DNA of 11,182 nucleotides from Chloroflexota bacterium (GTDB taxonomy: Bacteria; Chloroflexota; Dehalococcoidia; JACQGW01): the NCBI GenBank assembly GCA_016199325.1, contig JACQGW010000019.1, forward strand, positions 1 through 11,182. The letters run 5' to 3'. Below the pieces are notes generated by a model. It ran no database searches and was not told the origin of the DNA. It worked only from the letters and a program-made list of their open reading frames with translations. The position numbers were made by a program, and so were the translations under genes. Shown piece by piece: positions 1 through 8,519 of this stretch (position 1 is its first letter; the number at the start of each line of letters is the position of its first letter).

Positions 1-103
1 GAGGAGAAGGTAAGGCCGCAGGAAGACTACCTGCTTGATAGGCGGGAGGTGGAAGCCCGGTAACGGGTGCAGCTAACCCGTCCTAACGGCCGAGGGCTTG
101 ACC
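1..103 (+). rRNA. rrl: 23S ribosomal RNA, 3' end (partial)
   Basis: The first 103 bases match the conserved 3' terminus of bacterial 23S rRNA. They contain the GGAAGACTACCTGCTTGATAG stretch (about 20-40), the GGAGGTGGAAG segment, the AGCTAACCCGTCCTAACGGC region and the closing GAGGGCTTGACC. The gene enters from the left edge, so only its last hundred bases are visible. The mature end is set at the conserved GGCTTGACC and could be off by a few bases. It is transcribed rightward, and no 5S gene follows before the terminator at 206-234. Confidence 0.95.
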
Positions 104-205
104 TGTATTACGCCAATCGCTGTACTCGGCGCATCGGCGCTCACGCTGCCGTTGCTCCTTTCTTTCGCTCTCGTCTTCACCGGGGAACGTGCTTCTCCGA
201 CACCA

Positions 206-234
206 GGGCACGCTTGCGCGTGCCCTTTTTGTTT
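206..234 (+). terminator. Intrinsic terminator of the rRNA operon
   Basis: A perfect 8-bp GC-rich stem (GGGCACGC at 206-213, GCGTGCCC at 218-225) with a TTGC loop is followed by TTTTTGTTTT. This is a textbook Rho-independent terminator about 100 bases after the 23S end. It shows that this rRNA transcript stops without a 5S gene. Confidence 0.9.
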
Positions 235-257
235 TCCCCTTGAACCACGCATCGCGC

Positions 258-278
258 ATGACGTATGACGCATGACCC
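258..278 (+). repeat. Heptamer tandem repeat, three copies (ATGACGY-like)
   Basis: Three head-to-tail heptamers, ATGACGT, ATGACGC and ATGACCC, lie between the rRNA terminator and the next promoter. The ATGACGC unit recurs at 5166-5172 in another intergenic region. This looks like a short tandem repeat of the type dispersed in non-coding DNA of some bacterial genomes. No function is evident. Confidence 0.6.
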
Positions 279-311
279 CTTTTCCCCTTCAACTGTTAAA
301 TATCTCCTCTC

Positions 312-340
312 TTTACGGCACATATTATGTATGGTATACT
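312..340 (+). promoter_or_regulatory. Promoter (extended -10), probably for the prkA operon
   Basis: In the only AT-rich patch of the region, TTTACG (312-317) is separated by 17 bp from TATACT (335-340). The -10 is preceded by TGG, giving an extended -10 (TGGTATACT). This is a good sigma-70-type match. Predicted transcription starts near 346. An inverted repeat, ACGCCG (342-347) with CGGCGT (361-366), straddles the predicted start and could be an operator. The next downstream gene is prkA, so this is the best candidate operon promoter. A starvation or stress sigma factor cannot be excluded. Confidence 0.6.
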
Positions 341-639
341 CACGCCGCTCAACAACTGGTCGGCGTCGGGCCTGCCTGTATACAAGCGAATGATCAACAC
401 AATGATCGTAATCTTGTAGTACTTCTGACCTATTGATCTGCCGGCTCTCCGACCATAGAATGGGCTAACCCGGTCATCCGGTCGATAGCGCGGCTATTCC
501 CTGCCAAGGTTGCCAGGCAGTCCTACCGGTGCCGCCCAGTGCTGGGCGATGCGCAGATCGCAGGACGTGACGGCGAGTGATCCAGCAGGTCGTGGCCGCG
601 TTTGTTTTTCGGCGACAGCAGGCGAAAGGACGGCAACTC
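341..639 (+). other. Non-coding leader upstream of prkA
   Basis: About 300 bases separate the promoter from the chosen prkA start, and I see no convincing gene in them. Several small dyads are present: ACGCCG/CGGCGT (342-366), CTGCC/GGCAG (501-520) and GCCCA/TGGGC with a 4-base loop (534-547). AATGATC is directly repeated at 389-395 and 401-407. A T-rich stretch (601-609) precedes the ribosome binding site. No known riboswitch or T-box signature was recognised. An open frame for prkA continues upstream to a GTG at 577 but lacks family-like sequence there. Confidence 0.45.
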
Positions 640-2535
640 ATGCAACTGGCGGAGCGTCTGGAAGAGTATCGAGCGCAGCAGCAGAAGCTCAACTGGCAGG
701 GCACGTTCGCCCAGTACTTCGACCTCGTCACGCGCCAGCCCCATCTGGCGCGTCTCTCGCACGCGCGCATGTTCGAGATGATCATCGCGGCGGGCGTCGA
801 GAAGGGACGGGGCGACGAAAAGCGGTACAAGTTCTTCTCCGACGAGATCTTCGGCATCGAGAAAAGCCTCCAGCAGCTCGTCGAGTACTTCCACTCGGCG
901 GCCAAACGCCTCGAGGTGCGCAAGCGGATTCTCCTCTTCATGGGCCCTGTCGGCGGCGGCAAGTCGACCATCGTGACCATGCTCAAGCGCGGGCTGGAGG
1001 CCTACACCCGGGCCGACGACGGCGGCGTGTACGCCATTGCCGGCTGCCCGATGCATGAGGAGCCCCTCCACCTGATTCCCGACGAGCTCCGGCGGGACGT
1101 CGAGCGCGAGTACGGCATCTACATCGAGGGCGACCTTTGCCCGCAGTGCCGCTTCCGGCTCGAGCACGAATACGGCGGCCGCATGGAGGACGTCCCGGTC
1201 CAGCGGATCGCCTTCTCGGAGAAGCACCGTATCGGCATCGGCACCTTCACGCCATCGGATCCAAAATCCCAGGACATCACCGAGCTGACCGGCTCCATCG
1301 ACCTGTCGACGATTGGCGAGTACGGCGTCGAGTCCGACCCCCGTGCCTATCGCTTCGACGGCGAGCTCAACATCGCCAATCGCGGCATGATGGAGTTCGT
1401 CGAGATGCTCAAGGCCGATGAGAAGTTCCTCTACGGCCTGCTGACCCTCTCGCAGGAGCAGTCGATCAAGACGAGCCGCTTCGCGATGATCTACGCCGAC
1501 GAGGTCATCGTCTCGCATACCAACGAAAACGAGTACACCGCCTTCGCCGGCAACAAGAAGGCGGAGGCGCTCCAGGACCGGATCATCGTCATCCGCGTTC
1601 CGTACAACCTGCGGGTGTCCGACGAGGTCCGGATCTACGAGAAGCTGCTCCGCCAGAGCACGCTGAGCGACATCCACATCGCCCCGCACACCCTCCACGT
1701 CGCCTCGATCTTCGCCGTGCTCTCTCGCCTGGAGCCCTCCAAGAAGGCCGGCATGAGCCTGATGAAGAAGCTGAAGCTGTACGACGGCGAGGACGTCGAG
1801 GGCTTCACCAGCCGGGACGTGAAGGAGCTGCACGAAGAGACCGTGCGGGAGGGCATGGACGGCATCTCGCCCCGGTACGTCATCAACCGCCTCTCCAGCG
1901 CGCTCGCCAAGGACGACATCTGCTGCATCAATCCCATCGACGCGCTCCGGGCCCTCAAGGATGGCTTCGAGATGCATACGTCGATCAACCGAGAAGAGCG
2001 CGAGCGGCTCTTGAATCTCATCGCCGAGGCCCGCAAGGAGTATGACGAGCTCGCCAAGCGCGAGGTCCAGAAGGCGTTCGTCTACTCCTTCGAGGAGTCG
2101 GCGCACACCCTGCTGAACAACTACCTCGACAACGTCGAGGCGTTCTGCAGCAAGCAGCGGATCAAGGACCCGATCACGGACGACTACGCCGACCCCGACG
2201 AGAAGCTGATGCGCTCCATCGAGGAGCAGATCGGCGTGACCGAGAACGCCAAGCGGGCGTTCCGCGAGGAGATCCTCATCAGGCTCTCATCGCTGGCGCG
2301 CAAGGGCCAGAAGTTTTCGTACACGTCGCACGACCGCCTCCGGGAGGCCATCGAGCGGAAGCTGTTCGCCGACCTGAAGGACATCGTCAAGATCACGACG
2401 TCGTCGAAGACGCCGGATGCCGAGCAGCTCAAGCGGATCAACGACGTCGTCGACCGGCTGGTTGCCCAGCACGGGTACTGCACGGTCTGCGCCAATGAGC
2501 TGCTGCGCTACGTCGGCACACTGCTGAATCGCTGA
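640..2535 (+). CDS. prkA: PrkA family AAA+ serine protein kinase
   Basis: The product is PrkA (YeaG in E. coli), a cytoplasmic AAA+ protein described as a serine kinase and, more recently, as having protease-like activity in Bacillus; it acts in starvation, stress and sporulation responses. At 631 residues it matches the Bacillus length. Walker A is GPVGGGKS (residues 102-109, Lys108). A CPQC pair at 167-170, the GELNIANRG segment (241-249) and the sensor-like SHTNENEY (292-299) lie in the ATPase core. The C-terminal PrkA domain carries the conserved MRSIEEQIGV. I chose the ATG at 640 because GAAAGGA lies 9 bases upstream (624-630) and the length then fits the family; a GTG at 577 is in frame but poorly supported. 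It is the first gene of the prkA-yhbH-spoVR operon. Family identity is secure; the substrate is unknown. Confidence 0.95.
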   Translation: MQLAERLEEYRAQQQKLNWQGTFAQYFDLVTRQPHLARLSHARMFEMIIAAGVEKGRGDEKRYKFFSDEIFGIEKSLQQLVEYFHSAAKRLEVRKRILLFMGPVGGGKSTIVTMLKRGLEAYTRADDGGVYAIAGCPMHEEPLHLIPDELRRDVEREYGIYIEGDLCPQCRFRLEHEYGGRMEDVPVQRIAFSEKHRIGIGTFTPSDPKSQDITELTGSIDLSTIGEYGVESDPRAYRFDGELNIANRGMMEFVEMLKADEKFLYGLLTLSQEQSIKTSRFAMIYADEVIVSHTNENEYTAFAGNKKAEALQDRIIVIRVPYNLRVSDEVRIYEKLLRQSTLSDIHIAPHTLHVASIFAVLSRLEPSKKAGMSLMKKLKLYDGEDVEGFTSRDVKELHEETVREGMDGISPRYVINRLSSALAKDDICCINPIDALRALKDGFEMHTSINREERERLLNLIAEARKEYDELAKREVQKAFVYSFEESAHTLLNNYLDNVEAFCSKQRIKDPITDDYADPDEKLMRSIEEQIGVTENAKRAFREEILIRLSSLARKGQKFSYTSHDRLREAIERKLFADLKDIVKITTSSKTPDAEQLKRINDVVDRLVAQHGYCTVCANELLRYVGTLLNR

Positions 2536-2563
2536 GCAATCTGCGACGGACAGAGAGGTCGCC

Positions 2564-3721
2564 ATGGCACCGACGTTCTCGCTCTCACGGCAGGACTGGT
2601 CGCTCCATCGCAAAGGACCCATCGACCAGGCCCGGCATCAGGAGAAGATCAAAGAGGCGATCAAGGCCAATCTTCCTGACCTGGTAGCCGAGCAGTCGAT
2701 CGTCGCATCCGACGGCCGACGCGTGCTGAAGGTGCCGATTCGGACGCTGGAGATGCCCCGGTTCCGCTTCGACGAATCCCGGCGGACCCACGCCGGGCAG
2801 GGCTCGGGCAACTCGAAGGTGGGCGACGTCATCGGCCAGATCCCGCAGCCCCAGGGCGGCGCCGGCCGGGGGAGTGGCGCCGGCGACCAGGAGGGCGTCG
2901 ACTACTACGAGGTCGACGTCACCATCGACGATCTCGAATCGCTGCTCTTCGAGGACTTCGGCCTGCCCAACCTCCAGCCGAGGAAGAGCCAGGAGATCGA
3001 GAGCGAGGCGTTCCGGTTCCAGGAGGTTAGCCGGAAGGGCATCCTGGCGAATCTCGACAAGCGGCGGACGATCCTGGAGAATATCAAGCGCAATGCGCTG
3101 GCCGGCCATCCTCGCTTCAAGAACGTGACGAACGACGATCTGCGGTTCAAGATCTGGACGCGCGATGTGCGCCGCGAGACCAACGCCGTCGTCATCGCCA
3201 TGCGGGACGTCTCGGGCTCGATGGGCGAGTTCGAGAAAGCGATCTCCCGCAGCTTCTACTTCTGGATGGTTCGCTTCCTGCGCACCAGGTACCAGAACGT
3301 CCAGATGGTCTTCATCACGCACCACACCGAGGCGAAGGAGGTCGACGAGCAGGCGTTCTTCTCGCTCGGCGAGAGCGGCGGGACCCGCGTCTCGTCGGCC
3401 TACCGATTGGCCATCGACCTCGTCCGGCAGCGCTACCAGCCCGAGGAATGGAACATCTACCCCTTCCATTTCTCGGACGGCGACAACTGGGGCGACGCCG
3501 ACAACCGGCTCTGTGTGGATCTGGTGCGGCAGATGCTCGATTGGTCCAGCCTCTTCGGTTACGGCGAGATTCTCGAGGGCAGCCGGGGCTGGTCGAGCCG
3601 CCTGATGAACGCGTTCGAGCAGGTCAAGGATCCCCGCTTCGTCGGGGTCGTCATCACCGACAAGAAGGACGTCTATCCCGCGCTGAAGAAGTTCTTCCAC
3701 AAGAGCCCGGCCGAGAGTTGA
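2564..3721 (+). CDS. yhbH: YhbH/YeaH family DUF444 protein with VWA-like domain
   Basis: This 385-residue protein belongs to the DUF444 family (YhbH in Bacillus, YeaH in E. coli), which is almost always encoded beside PrkA. The N-terminal half (1-110) is polar and ends in a Gly-rich stretch (about 78-108). The C-terminal half is von Willebrand factor A-like: hydrophobic strand AVVIAM, then DVSGSM (215-220) supplying the DxSxS metal site, Thr274 in [10 protein letters not shown], and the acidic [10 protein letters not shown] (304-313). It probably works as a metal-dependent partner or adaptor of PrkA; the exact biochemistry is not established. It starts 28 bases after prkA with AGAGAGGT (2552-2559) as ribosome binding site, and ends 5 bases before spoVR. 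No membrane segment is seen. Confidence 0.93.
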   Translation: MAPTFSLSRQDWSLHRKGPIDQARHQEKIKEAIKANLPDLVAEQSIVASDGRRVLKVPIRTLEMPRFRFDESRRTHAGQGSGNSKVGDVIGQIPQPQGGAGRGSGAGDQEGVDYYEVDVTIDDLESLLFEDFGLPNLQPRKSQEIESEAFRFQEVSRKGILANLDKRRTILENIKRNALAGHPRFKNVTNDDLRFKIWTRDVRRETNAVVIAMRDVSGSMGEFEKAISRSFYFWMVRFLRTRYQNVQMVFITHHTEAKEVDEQAFFSLGESGGTRVSSAYRLAIDLVRQRYQPEEWNIYPFHFSDGDNWGDADNRLCVDLVRQMLDWSSLFGYGEILEGSRGWSSRLMNAFEQVKDPRFVGVVITDKKDVYPALKKFFHKSPAES

Positions 3722-3726
3722 CACCA

Positions 3727-5124
3727 ATGGAACCGAACGTCGTCGAGCTTGAAACCGCCACAGGGATGATCTGGGACATCGCCCGCCGGTTGGGCCTGGA
3801 TCCCTTTCCCACCCACTTCGAGATCGTCCCGGCCGCGATCATGTACGAGTTTGGCGCCTACGGGCTGCCGGGCCGCTTCTCGCACTGGACGCACGGCAAG
3901 GCGTACCATCAGATGAAGACGATGTACGACTACGGGCTCTCCAAGATCTACGAGCTCGTCATCAACGCCAACCCGTGCTACGCCTTTCTGATGGATTCCA
4001 ACACGGTCCTTCAGAACAAGCTGGTCATCGCGCACGTCCTCGCCCACTCGGATTTCTTCAAGAACTCCGTCTACTTCTCGCACACCTCTCGCCAGATGGT
4101 CGAGGGCGCCAGCGTCAACGCCGACCGCATCCGCAAGTACGAGTTCCTCCACGGCCAGGCCGAGGTCGAGCAATTCCTCGACGCCGTTCTGTCGATCCAG
4201 GAGCACATCGACCCGAACGTCTTCATCCGCAATCGCTCGGCGCCGCACGAGCCGGCGCGTCCGCGGCGGCCGGCGGAGACGCCCTTTGACGACCTCTTCC
4301 CGCGGCGGCCGGCGCCCGCAGCGCCCGAGGCGGCGAAGCGCCGCCTGCCCGAGGAGCCGCAGAAGGACCTCCTCGCGTTCGTCATGGAGCACGCGCCGGA
4401 CCTGGAAGACTGGCAGCGAGACATCATCGCCATCGTCCGGTCGGAGATGCTCTACTTCCTGCCCCAGATGCAGACCAAGCTTGCAAACGAAGGCTGGGCA
4501 GCCTTCTTTCATGCCAGAATCCTGCGCGATCTCGATCTCTCCGACGACGAGTACGTCGAATTCGCCAGCCTGAATGCCAGCGTGCTGTCGCCCTCGCGGC
4601 GCAGCATCAATCCGTACTTCGTCGGGCTGAAGATCTTCGAGGACATCTATCGCCGCTGGGAGTCGCCGACGGCTGAGGAGCGCGCGCGGACCGGCCGGAC
4701 GGGCGGCGAAGGGCTGGCGAAGATCTTCGAGGTGCGGGAGATCGAAAACGACGTGTCGCTGCTGCGGAACTACCTCACCCGTGAGCTGGTCGACGACCTC
4801 GACCTCTATCTGTACCGCCTCGAAGGGAACGACTGGGTCATCGTCGAGAAGAACTGGGAGAAGGTCCGCGACAACCTGGTCCACACCATGACCAACTTCG
4901 GCTATCCCTACATCGTCGTCGAGGATGCCGACTACCACCGGGCCCGCGAGCTGCTCCTGCACCACCTGCACGAAGGGCTCGATCTCGACGTGGGCTACGC
5001 CGAGAAGACCCTGCGCTACGTCTACCGCCTCTGGGGCCGGCCCGTCCACCTGGAGACGATCCGAGACGGCGATCGCGTCGTCCTCTCCTACGACGGCAGC
5101 CGCAACACCACCGCCAAACGGTGA
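3727..5124 (+). CDS. spoVR: SpoVR family protein
   Basis: This 465-residue protein matches SpoVR (468 residues in B. subtilis, linked to spore cortex formation; YcgB in enterics, a starvation-induced protein). Visible family landmarks are the N-terminal [10 protein letters not shown] (25-34), [12 protein letters not shown] (119-130), NEGWAAFFH (254-262), [20 protein letters not shown] (287-306) and the C-terminal [17 protein letters not shown] region. A Pro/Arg-rich linker (about 170-212) separates the two halves. The frame is open upstream to 3448, but that extension overlaps yhbH, so I took the ATG at 3727, which restores the family length. The gap to yhbH is 5 bases and the ribosome site (GAGAG, 3714-3718) is weak, suggesting translational coupling. 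The usual Trp before the conserved His appears as Phe here. The molecular function of the family is unresolved. Confidence 0.94.
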   Translation: MEPNVVELETATGMIWDIARRLGLDPFPTHFEIVPAAIMYEFGAYGLPGRFSHWTHGKAYHQMKTMYDYGLSKIYELVINANPCYAFLMDSNTVLQNKLVIAHVLAHSDFFKNSVYFSHTSRQMVEGASVNADRIRKYEFLHGQAEVEQFLDAVLSIQEHIDPNVFIRNRSAPHEPARPRRPAETPFDDLFPRRPAPAAPEAAKRRLPEEPQKDLLAFVMEHAPDLEDWQRDIIAIVRSEMLYFLPQMQTKLANEGWAAFFHARILRDLDLSDDEYVEFASLNASVLSPSRRSINPYFVGLKIFEDIYRRWESPTAEERARTGRTGGEGLAKIFEVREIENDVSLLRNYLTRELVDDLDLYLYRLEGNDWVIVEKNWEKVRDNLVHTMTNFGYPYIVVEDADYHRARELLLHHLHEGLDLDVGYAEKTLRYVYRLWGRPVHLETIRDGDRVVLSYDGSRNTTAKR

Positions 5125-5174
5125 TGGGTGATGAGTGATGAGTAGCGCCCGTCGAAAGCTGACGCATGACGCAT
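5121..5174 (+). repeat. Heptamer tandem repeats after spoVR
   Basis: GTGATGG, GTGATGA and GTGATGA run head to tail at 5121-5141 and include the spoVR stop codon. They are followed by TGACGCATGACGCAT at 5160-5174, which repeats the ATGACGC heptamer seen at 265-271. The repeats fill most of the gap between the convergent spoVR and GGDEF genes. Confidence 0.6.
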
Positions 5175-5185
5175 TCATCTACATT

Positions 5186-5199
5186 GGTATCGCAATACC
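5186..5199. terminator. Small hairpin between convergent genes, possible weak terminator
   Basis: GGTAT (5186-5190) and ATACC (5195-5199) form a 5-bp stem with a CGCA loop, just past the stop of the minus-strand GGDEF gene and 60 bases past spoVR. It could help end transcription from both sides, but it has no T tract on either strand. Confidence 0.25.
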
Positions 5200-5200
5200 G

Positions 5201-8200
5201 CTAGTCCGGTGTCCTGTCTGGCACCTGGACTGCCGCCCCCAGGCGGCGGAAGGTTTGGAGCGCGCGTCGGCGGGCGCGACGAGCGGCTGCCGGCTGGCCT
5301 AATTGCGCGAGCGCGCGCGCTTCGTCCATCCGAGCCCAGGCCAGCCAGTACTGTTCCACGAAGGGGTGGCCGGCGACGTCCCGGCTTTTTCGCAGCCGGC
5401 TGAGCGCCTCGGCCGGCTCGCCGACAGCCAGGGCAAGGTTGCCGATCACCAGGGCGTGGTAGGCGGCCCCCTCCAGGACCGCCATCTTGTCCCTGAGCGG
5501 TGCCGCCTCGGCGGTGGCCGCCGCCAGGTCTCCCGCGTGTACCAGAGCCATCACCCGAATCAGGCGCAGCTCGCGCACAACCACATTGTCGGGCGAGAGC
5601 CACCGCTCGATGGGCTCCAGGGCCGCCACCGCCTCCTGGGGCCGCCCATCGGCGATCAGGCACTGAGCCAGCCGACCGCGGCCGGCCGCGGCGGTCATCC
5701 AATCGCCACGGGCGACCGCGGCATCGGCGGCGGCGGTCGCCAGCGCGATGCCTTCCGCGGGCCGACCTTGCCAGGCCAGGAGCACGCCGAGCTCGTACAT
5801 CGTCCGGTCGCGCTCGATCTGGGTGCCCTGGCGGCCGGCCACCTGGAGGCTCTGCTCATAGTAGCGCCGGGCAACGTCCCAGCGCCCGTGGGCGCGCTCC
5901 AGGACGCCAAGCAGCCGGAGCAGCCTTGCCCACATCTGCGCTTCGCCGACGGCCACCGCGGCCTCCAGCGCTTCCTCCAGCCACGTGCGCGCGGCAGGAA
6001 CCGTACGCACCAGCAGGCCCGCGCGCAGCCGGGCGAAGATGGCGTCGAAGCCGCTGCCGACGGGCAACAGCGCCAGCGCGCGCCGGTTCCAGGTGACCGA
6101 CTCGGCCGTTCGGCCCAACTGGACGAGCACGGCGCTGGCCGTCGAATAGAGCGATCCCTGAAGGATGCGCTCGCCCAGCCGCCCCGCCTCCGCCGCCAGC
6201 GCCAGCGCCTCGGCGAGGCTCTCCTCCGGCATCGCCCGGTTGTAGCGCAGCCGAAGCCCGAGTGCCCGGACCATCAGCAGCTCCCGATCCGGCGTTCCCG
6301 GACCGGCCAGCGCCAGCGCCTCGGCGTGGATCCGCTCGGCCGCCGGCAACAGGCCGGCCTGGCGGGCTGCCTCGCCCTGCTCCAGGAGCAACGAGAGCAC
6401 GTCCGCGGCCGGTAAGCTGGCGCGGTGGCGCAGCGCATCACGGCAGACGTCGGCAGCGGCCTGGGGGTCGCCGTTGGCGCGGGCTGCGGCGGCCAGGCGC
6501 AGCGCCAGGCGCGTCCACCACTGCTCGAACGAAGCGCCGGCGGCCGGCAGCAGTTGCCAGGCCCGCCCGAAGTGCTGGCGAGCGGCCGCCTGGGCAAAAC
6601 GCGCTGCCGCCTGATCGCCGGCCTGGACGTGCGCGTGGAAGGCGCGCTCCACGGCGCCCGCCGCGTCGAAGTGCCGGGCGAGCTCGGCCGCCGGTCGCCC
6701 ATCGGACTCGAACAGGAGATTGCCGGCGACGCGATGCGCCAGGCGGCGCGTCCGGGGGCTCAGCTCGGCGTAGGCGGCCTCTCGGAGCAGCGGATGGGCA
6801 AACCGCAGGGTAGGCGCCCCCTCGTCGACCACCATCTGCGCCCGGATCGCGAGGTCCAGCAGGCTGCCGAGCTCATCCGCCGTCGCCCCCGCCAGGTTCT
6901 GAAGGTCGGCGCGTTCGAACCGGTCGCCCAGGACGGCGGCCAGCCCGAGGATCTCGCGAACCTCCTGGTCCAACTGCCGGACCCGCCAGACCAGCGCCTG
7001 ACGCAGGTCCCGGGGCGCCGGCGAGGGCGGTTCGGCGCGGAAGGTCCAGCCGGTGGGGCCGGGCGCCAGCAGACCGGCGCTGACCCAGGCCTTGAGCACC
7101 TGGGTGATGTGGAGGGGATTGCCGCCGGTCGCCTCGTGGAGCGAGCGGACAGCCGGATTGGAGATGGAGCCGCCGAGCAGGGCCAGGACCAGGTTCCGGG
7201 TGCCCGAGAGGTCCAGACCGACGACGGGCTCGCGGGTCAGCCAGCCGGCCGCGGCGCCCAGGCCGCGCAGGCCGATCCAGGAGAGCTCGGCGGCGGAGTC
7301 GGTTCGCATGGTCGCCAGGATAAGGAACGGGCGGCGGACCAGCTCCGGCCCCAGTCGGCAAAGCGCCATCGCCGTCAGGTTGTCCGCCTCCTGGAGATCG
7401 TCGACACACAGACACAGCGGCGTGGGGTGCTCGGCCGCCTGGAGCAGCGCCTGGACGAGCGCCGACACCAGACGGTGGGGAGACAGGCGCCGTGCCGCCT
7501 CGAACCGATCGGCGGTCCGGCCCGCCAGGTGCGCCAATGCGTCCTCGAAAGGACGATAGGGCCTGGTCGAGCCGGAGGCTACCTGGACGACGCTCCAGCC
7601 CGCCGCCGCCGCAGCGGCAGCGGCCTCCGCCATCAGCCGGCTCTTGCCAGCGCCCACCGGCCCCTCCAGACTGATCATGCCGCCCCGACCGGCCGCCGCC
7701 TCTTCCAGCCGCCGCATCAGGCGCGCCCACATGGTCTCCCGTCCGGTCAGGGCCGCCTGGAGCACGGCCGAGCGCGGGTCGCCCAGGAAGACGGACTCGC
7801 CAAGGTCGCGGGCCAGGCGGACGCGGCTCCGGCCCTCGCGCTTGGCCCAGTACAGGGCGGCATCGGCCGCCCGCAGGAGGGTGGAGACGTCGGCGCCATC
7901 CCGCGGACCGGCGGCGATGCCGGCGCTGAACTGCAGGGGCCTGCCGAGGGCAGGCATCACCAGTTGCTCGCCCATCGTCCGGATCAGCTCCGCCAGGGTG
8001 ACGGCCACGACATCCAGCGTCCGGTCCAGGAACAGCACGGCGAACTCGTCGCCGCCAAGCCGGGCGACCACCGCCTCGGCGAGCGTGCTGTGGAGGAACC
8101 GGGCACAGGCACGCAGCACCTCGTCGCCGCCGTCGTGTCCCAGGCTGTCGTTGACCTGCTTGAAGCCGTCCATGTCGAGGATGCCGACGACCAGCGCCCG

Positions 8201-8386
8201 ACCGGCGGCAATCGCCGACTCCAGACGAGCGATCAGGTAGCGCCGGTTATACAGCCCGGTCAGGCTATCGGCCAGGAGCAGCCGGCCCATCTCGTGCAGG
8301 CGCGGATCGGCGGCGACCAGAGCCGGCTCGTGGCCGGACCAGGCGGCGACGACGGCCAGATCCTCGGCGGTGAGCGGCGCGAGCAT
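5201..8386 (-). CDS. GGDEF diguanylate cyclase fused to a STAND/AAA ATPase and TPR-like tail
   Basis: This 1061-residue protein is probably a cytoplasmic signalling enzyme that makes cyclic-di-GMP. Residues 38-195 form a GGDEF domain: DSLTGLYNRR (40-49), the metal-binding DMDGFKQVND (71-80), GHDGGDEV (83-90) and an intact GGDEF (111-115). The inhibitory I-site RxxD normally found just upstream is absent. An ATPase module follows, with Walker A GPVGAGKS (242-249), Walker B-like LCLCVDD (324-330) and GGNPLHI (421-427), then a winged-helix-like part with FAHPLLREAAYAEL. The last 450 or so residues are Ala/Leu-rich helical repeats resembling TPRs. No signal peptide, membrane segment or other N-terminal sensor is visible. 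The layout resembles the cyclase-ATPase-TPR proteins of adenylate cyclase type, with GGDEF in place of the cyclase. CAGGAG lies 8 bases before the ATG. It is convergent with spoVR. Confidence 0.88.
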   Translation of the reverse strand: MLAPLTAEDLAVVAAWSGHEPALVAADPRLHEMGRLLLADSLTGLYNRRYLIARLESAIAAGRALVVGILDMDGFKQVNDSLGHDGGDEVLRACARFLHSTLAEAVVARLGGDEFAVLFLDRTLDVVAVTLAELIRTMGEQLVMPALGRPLQFSAGIAAGPRDGADVSTLLRAADAALYWAKREGRSRVRLARDLGESVFLGDPRSAVLQAALTGRETMWARLMRRLEEAAAGRGGMISLEGPVGAGKSRLMAEAAAAAAAAGWSVVQVASGSTRPYRPFEDALAHLAGRTADRFEAARRLSPHRLVSALVQALLQAAEHPTPLCLCVDDLQEADNLTAMALCRLGPELVRRPFLILATMRTDSAAELSWIGLRGLGAAAGWLTREPVVGLDLSGTRNLVLALLGGSISNPAVRSLHEATGGNPLHITQVLKAWVSAGLLAPGPTGWTFRAEPPSPAPRDLRQALVWRVRQLDQEVREILGLAAVLGDRFERADLQNLAGATADELGSLLDLAIRAQMVVDEGAPTLRFAHPLLREAAYAELSPRTRRLAHRVAGNLLFESDGRPAAELARHFDAAGAVERAFHAHVQAGDQAAARFAQAAARQHFGRAWQLLPAAGASFEQWWTRLALRLAAAARANGDPQAAADVCRDALRHRASLPAADVLSLLLEQGEAARQAGLLPAAERIHAEALALAGPGTPDRELLMVRALGLRLRYNRAMPEESLAEALALAAEAGRLGERILQGSLYSTASAVLVQLGRTAESVTWNRRALALLPVGSGFDAIFARLRAGLLVRTVPAARTWLEEALEAAVAVGEAQMWARLLRLLGVLERAHGRWDVARRYYEQSLQVAGRQGTQIERDRTMYELGVLLAWQGRPAEGIALATAAADAAVARGDWMTAAAGRGRLAQCLIADGRPQEAVAALEPIERWLSPDNVVVRELRLIRVMALVHAGDLAAATAEAAPLRDKMAVLEGAAYHALVIGNLALAVGEPAEALSRLRKSRDVAGHPFVEQYWLAWARMDEARALAQLGQPAAARRARRRALQTFRRLGAAVQVPDRTPD

Positions 8387-8422
8387 GCGGTGGTCTCCTG
8401 GGCGTGGTGGCCGCTGCTGCGC

Positions 8423-8451
8423 ATCATACCATCATCGGGGTTTCTGGTACA
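8423..8451 (-). promoter_or_regulatory. Candidate extended -10 promoter for the GGDEF gene
   Basis: Read on the minus strand, TGGTATGAT ends at 8423, with the -10 TATGAT at 8428-8423, 37-42 bases upstream of the ATG. A poor -35 (TGTACC, 8451-8446) lies 17 bases further up. The TGG before the -10 matches the extended -10 seen at 312-340 and 9571-9579. The position overlaps the inverted heptamer repeat. Confidence 0.4.
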
Positions 8452-8509
8452 CGGTTTCTGGTTCCTGGTCAGGACAGACAACCAGAAACCAGAAACCTCA
8501 AGCCAGAAA
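8441..8509. repeat. Inverted array of TTTCTGG / CCAGAAA heptamers
   Basis: Two TTTCTGG copies and one TTCCTGG (8441-8447, 8455-8461, 8462-8468) face three CCAGAAA copies (8482-8488, 8489-8495, 8503-8509). The best stem pairs GGTTTCTGGTT (8453-8463) with AACCAGAAACC (8480-8490), an 11-bp perfect stem with a 16-base loop. The array fills the gap between the LLM oxidoreductase stop and the GGDEF gene. It could fold as a cruciform or terminate the oxidoreductase transcript, though there is no T tract. Confidence 0.7.
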
Positions 8510-8519
8510 CCGCAGACCT

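Noticed and set aside
523..2106. 527-codon minus-strand frame opposite prkA
   Set aside because: Composition is that of an antisense shadow (Leu/Asp/Val/Arg-rich, no motif), while the + strand encodes a complete PrkA. The same applies to the minus-strand frames at 2585-3727 and 3673-5178.
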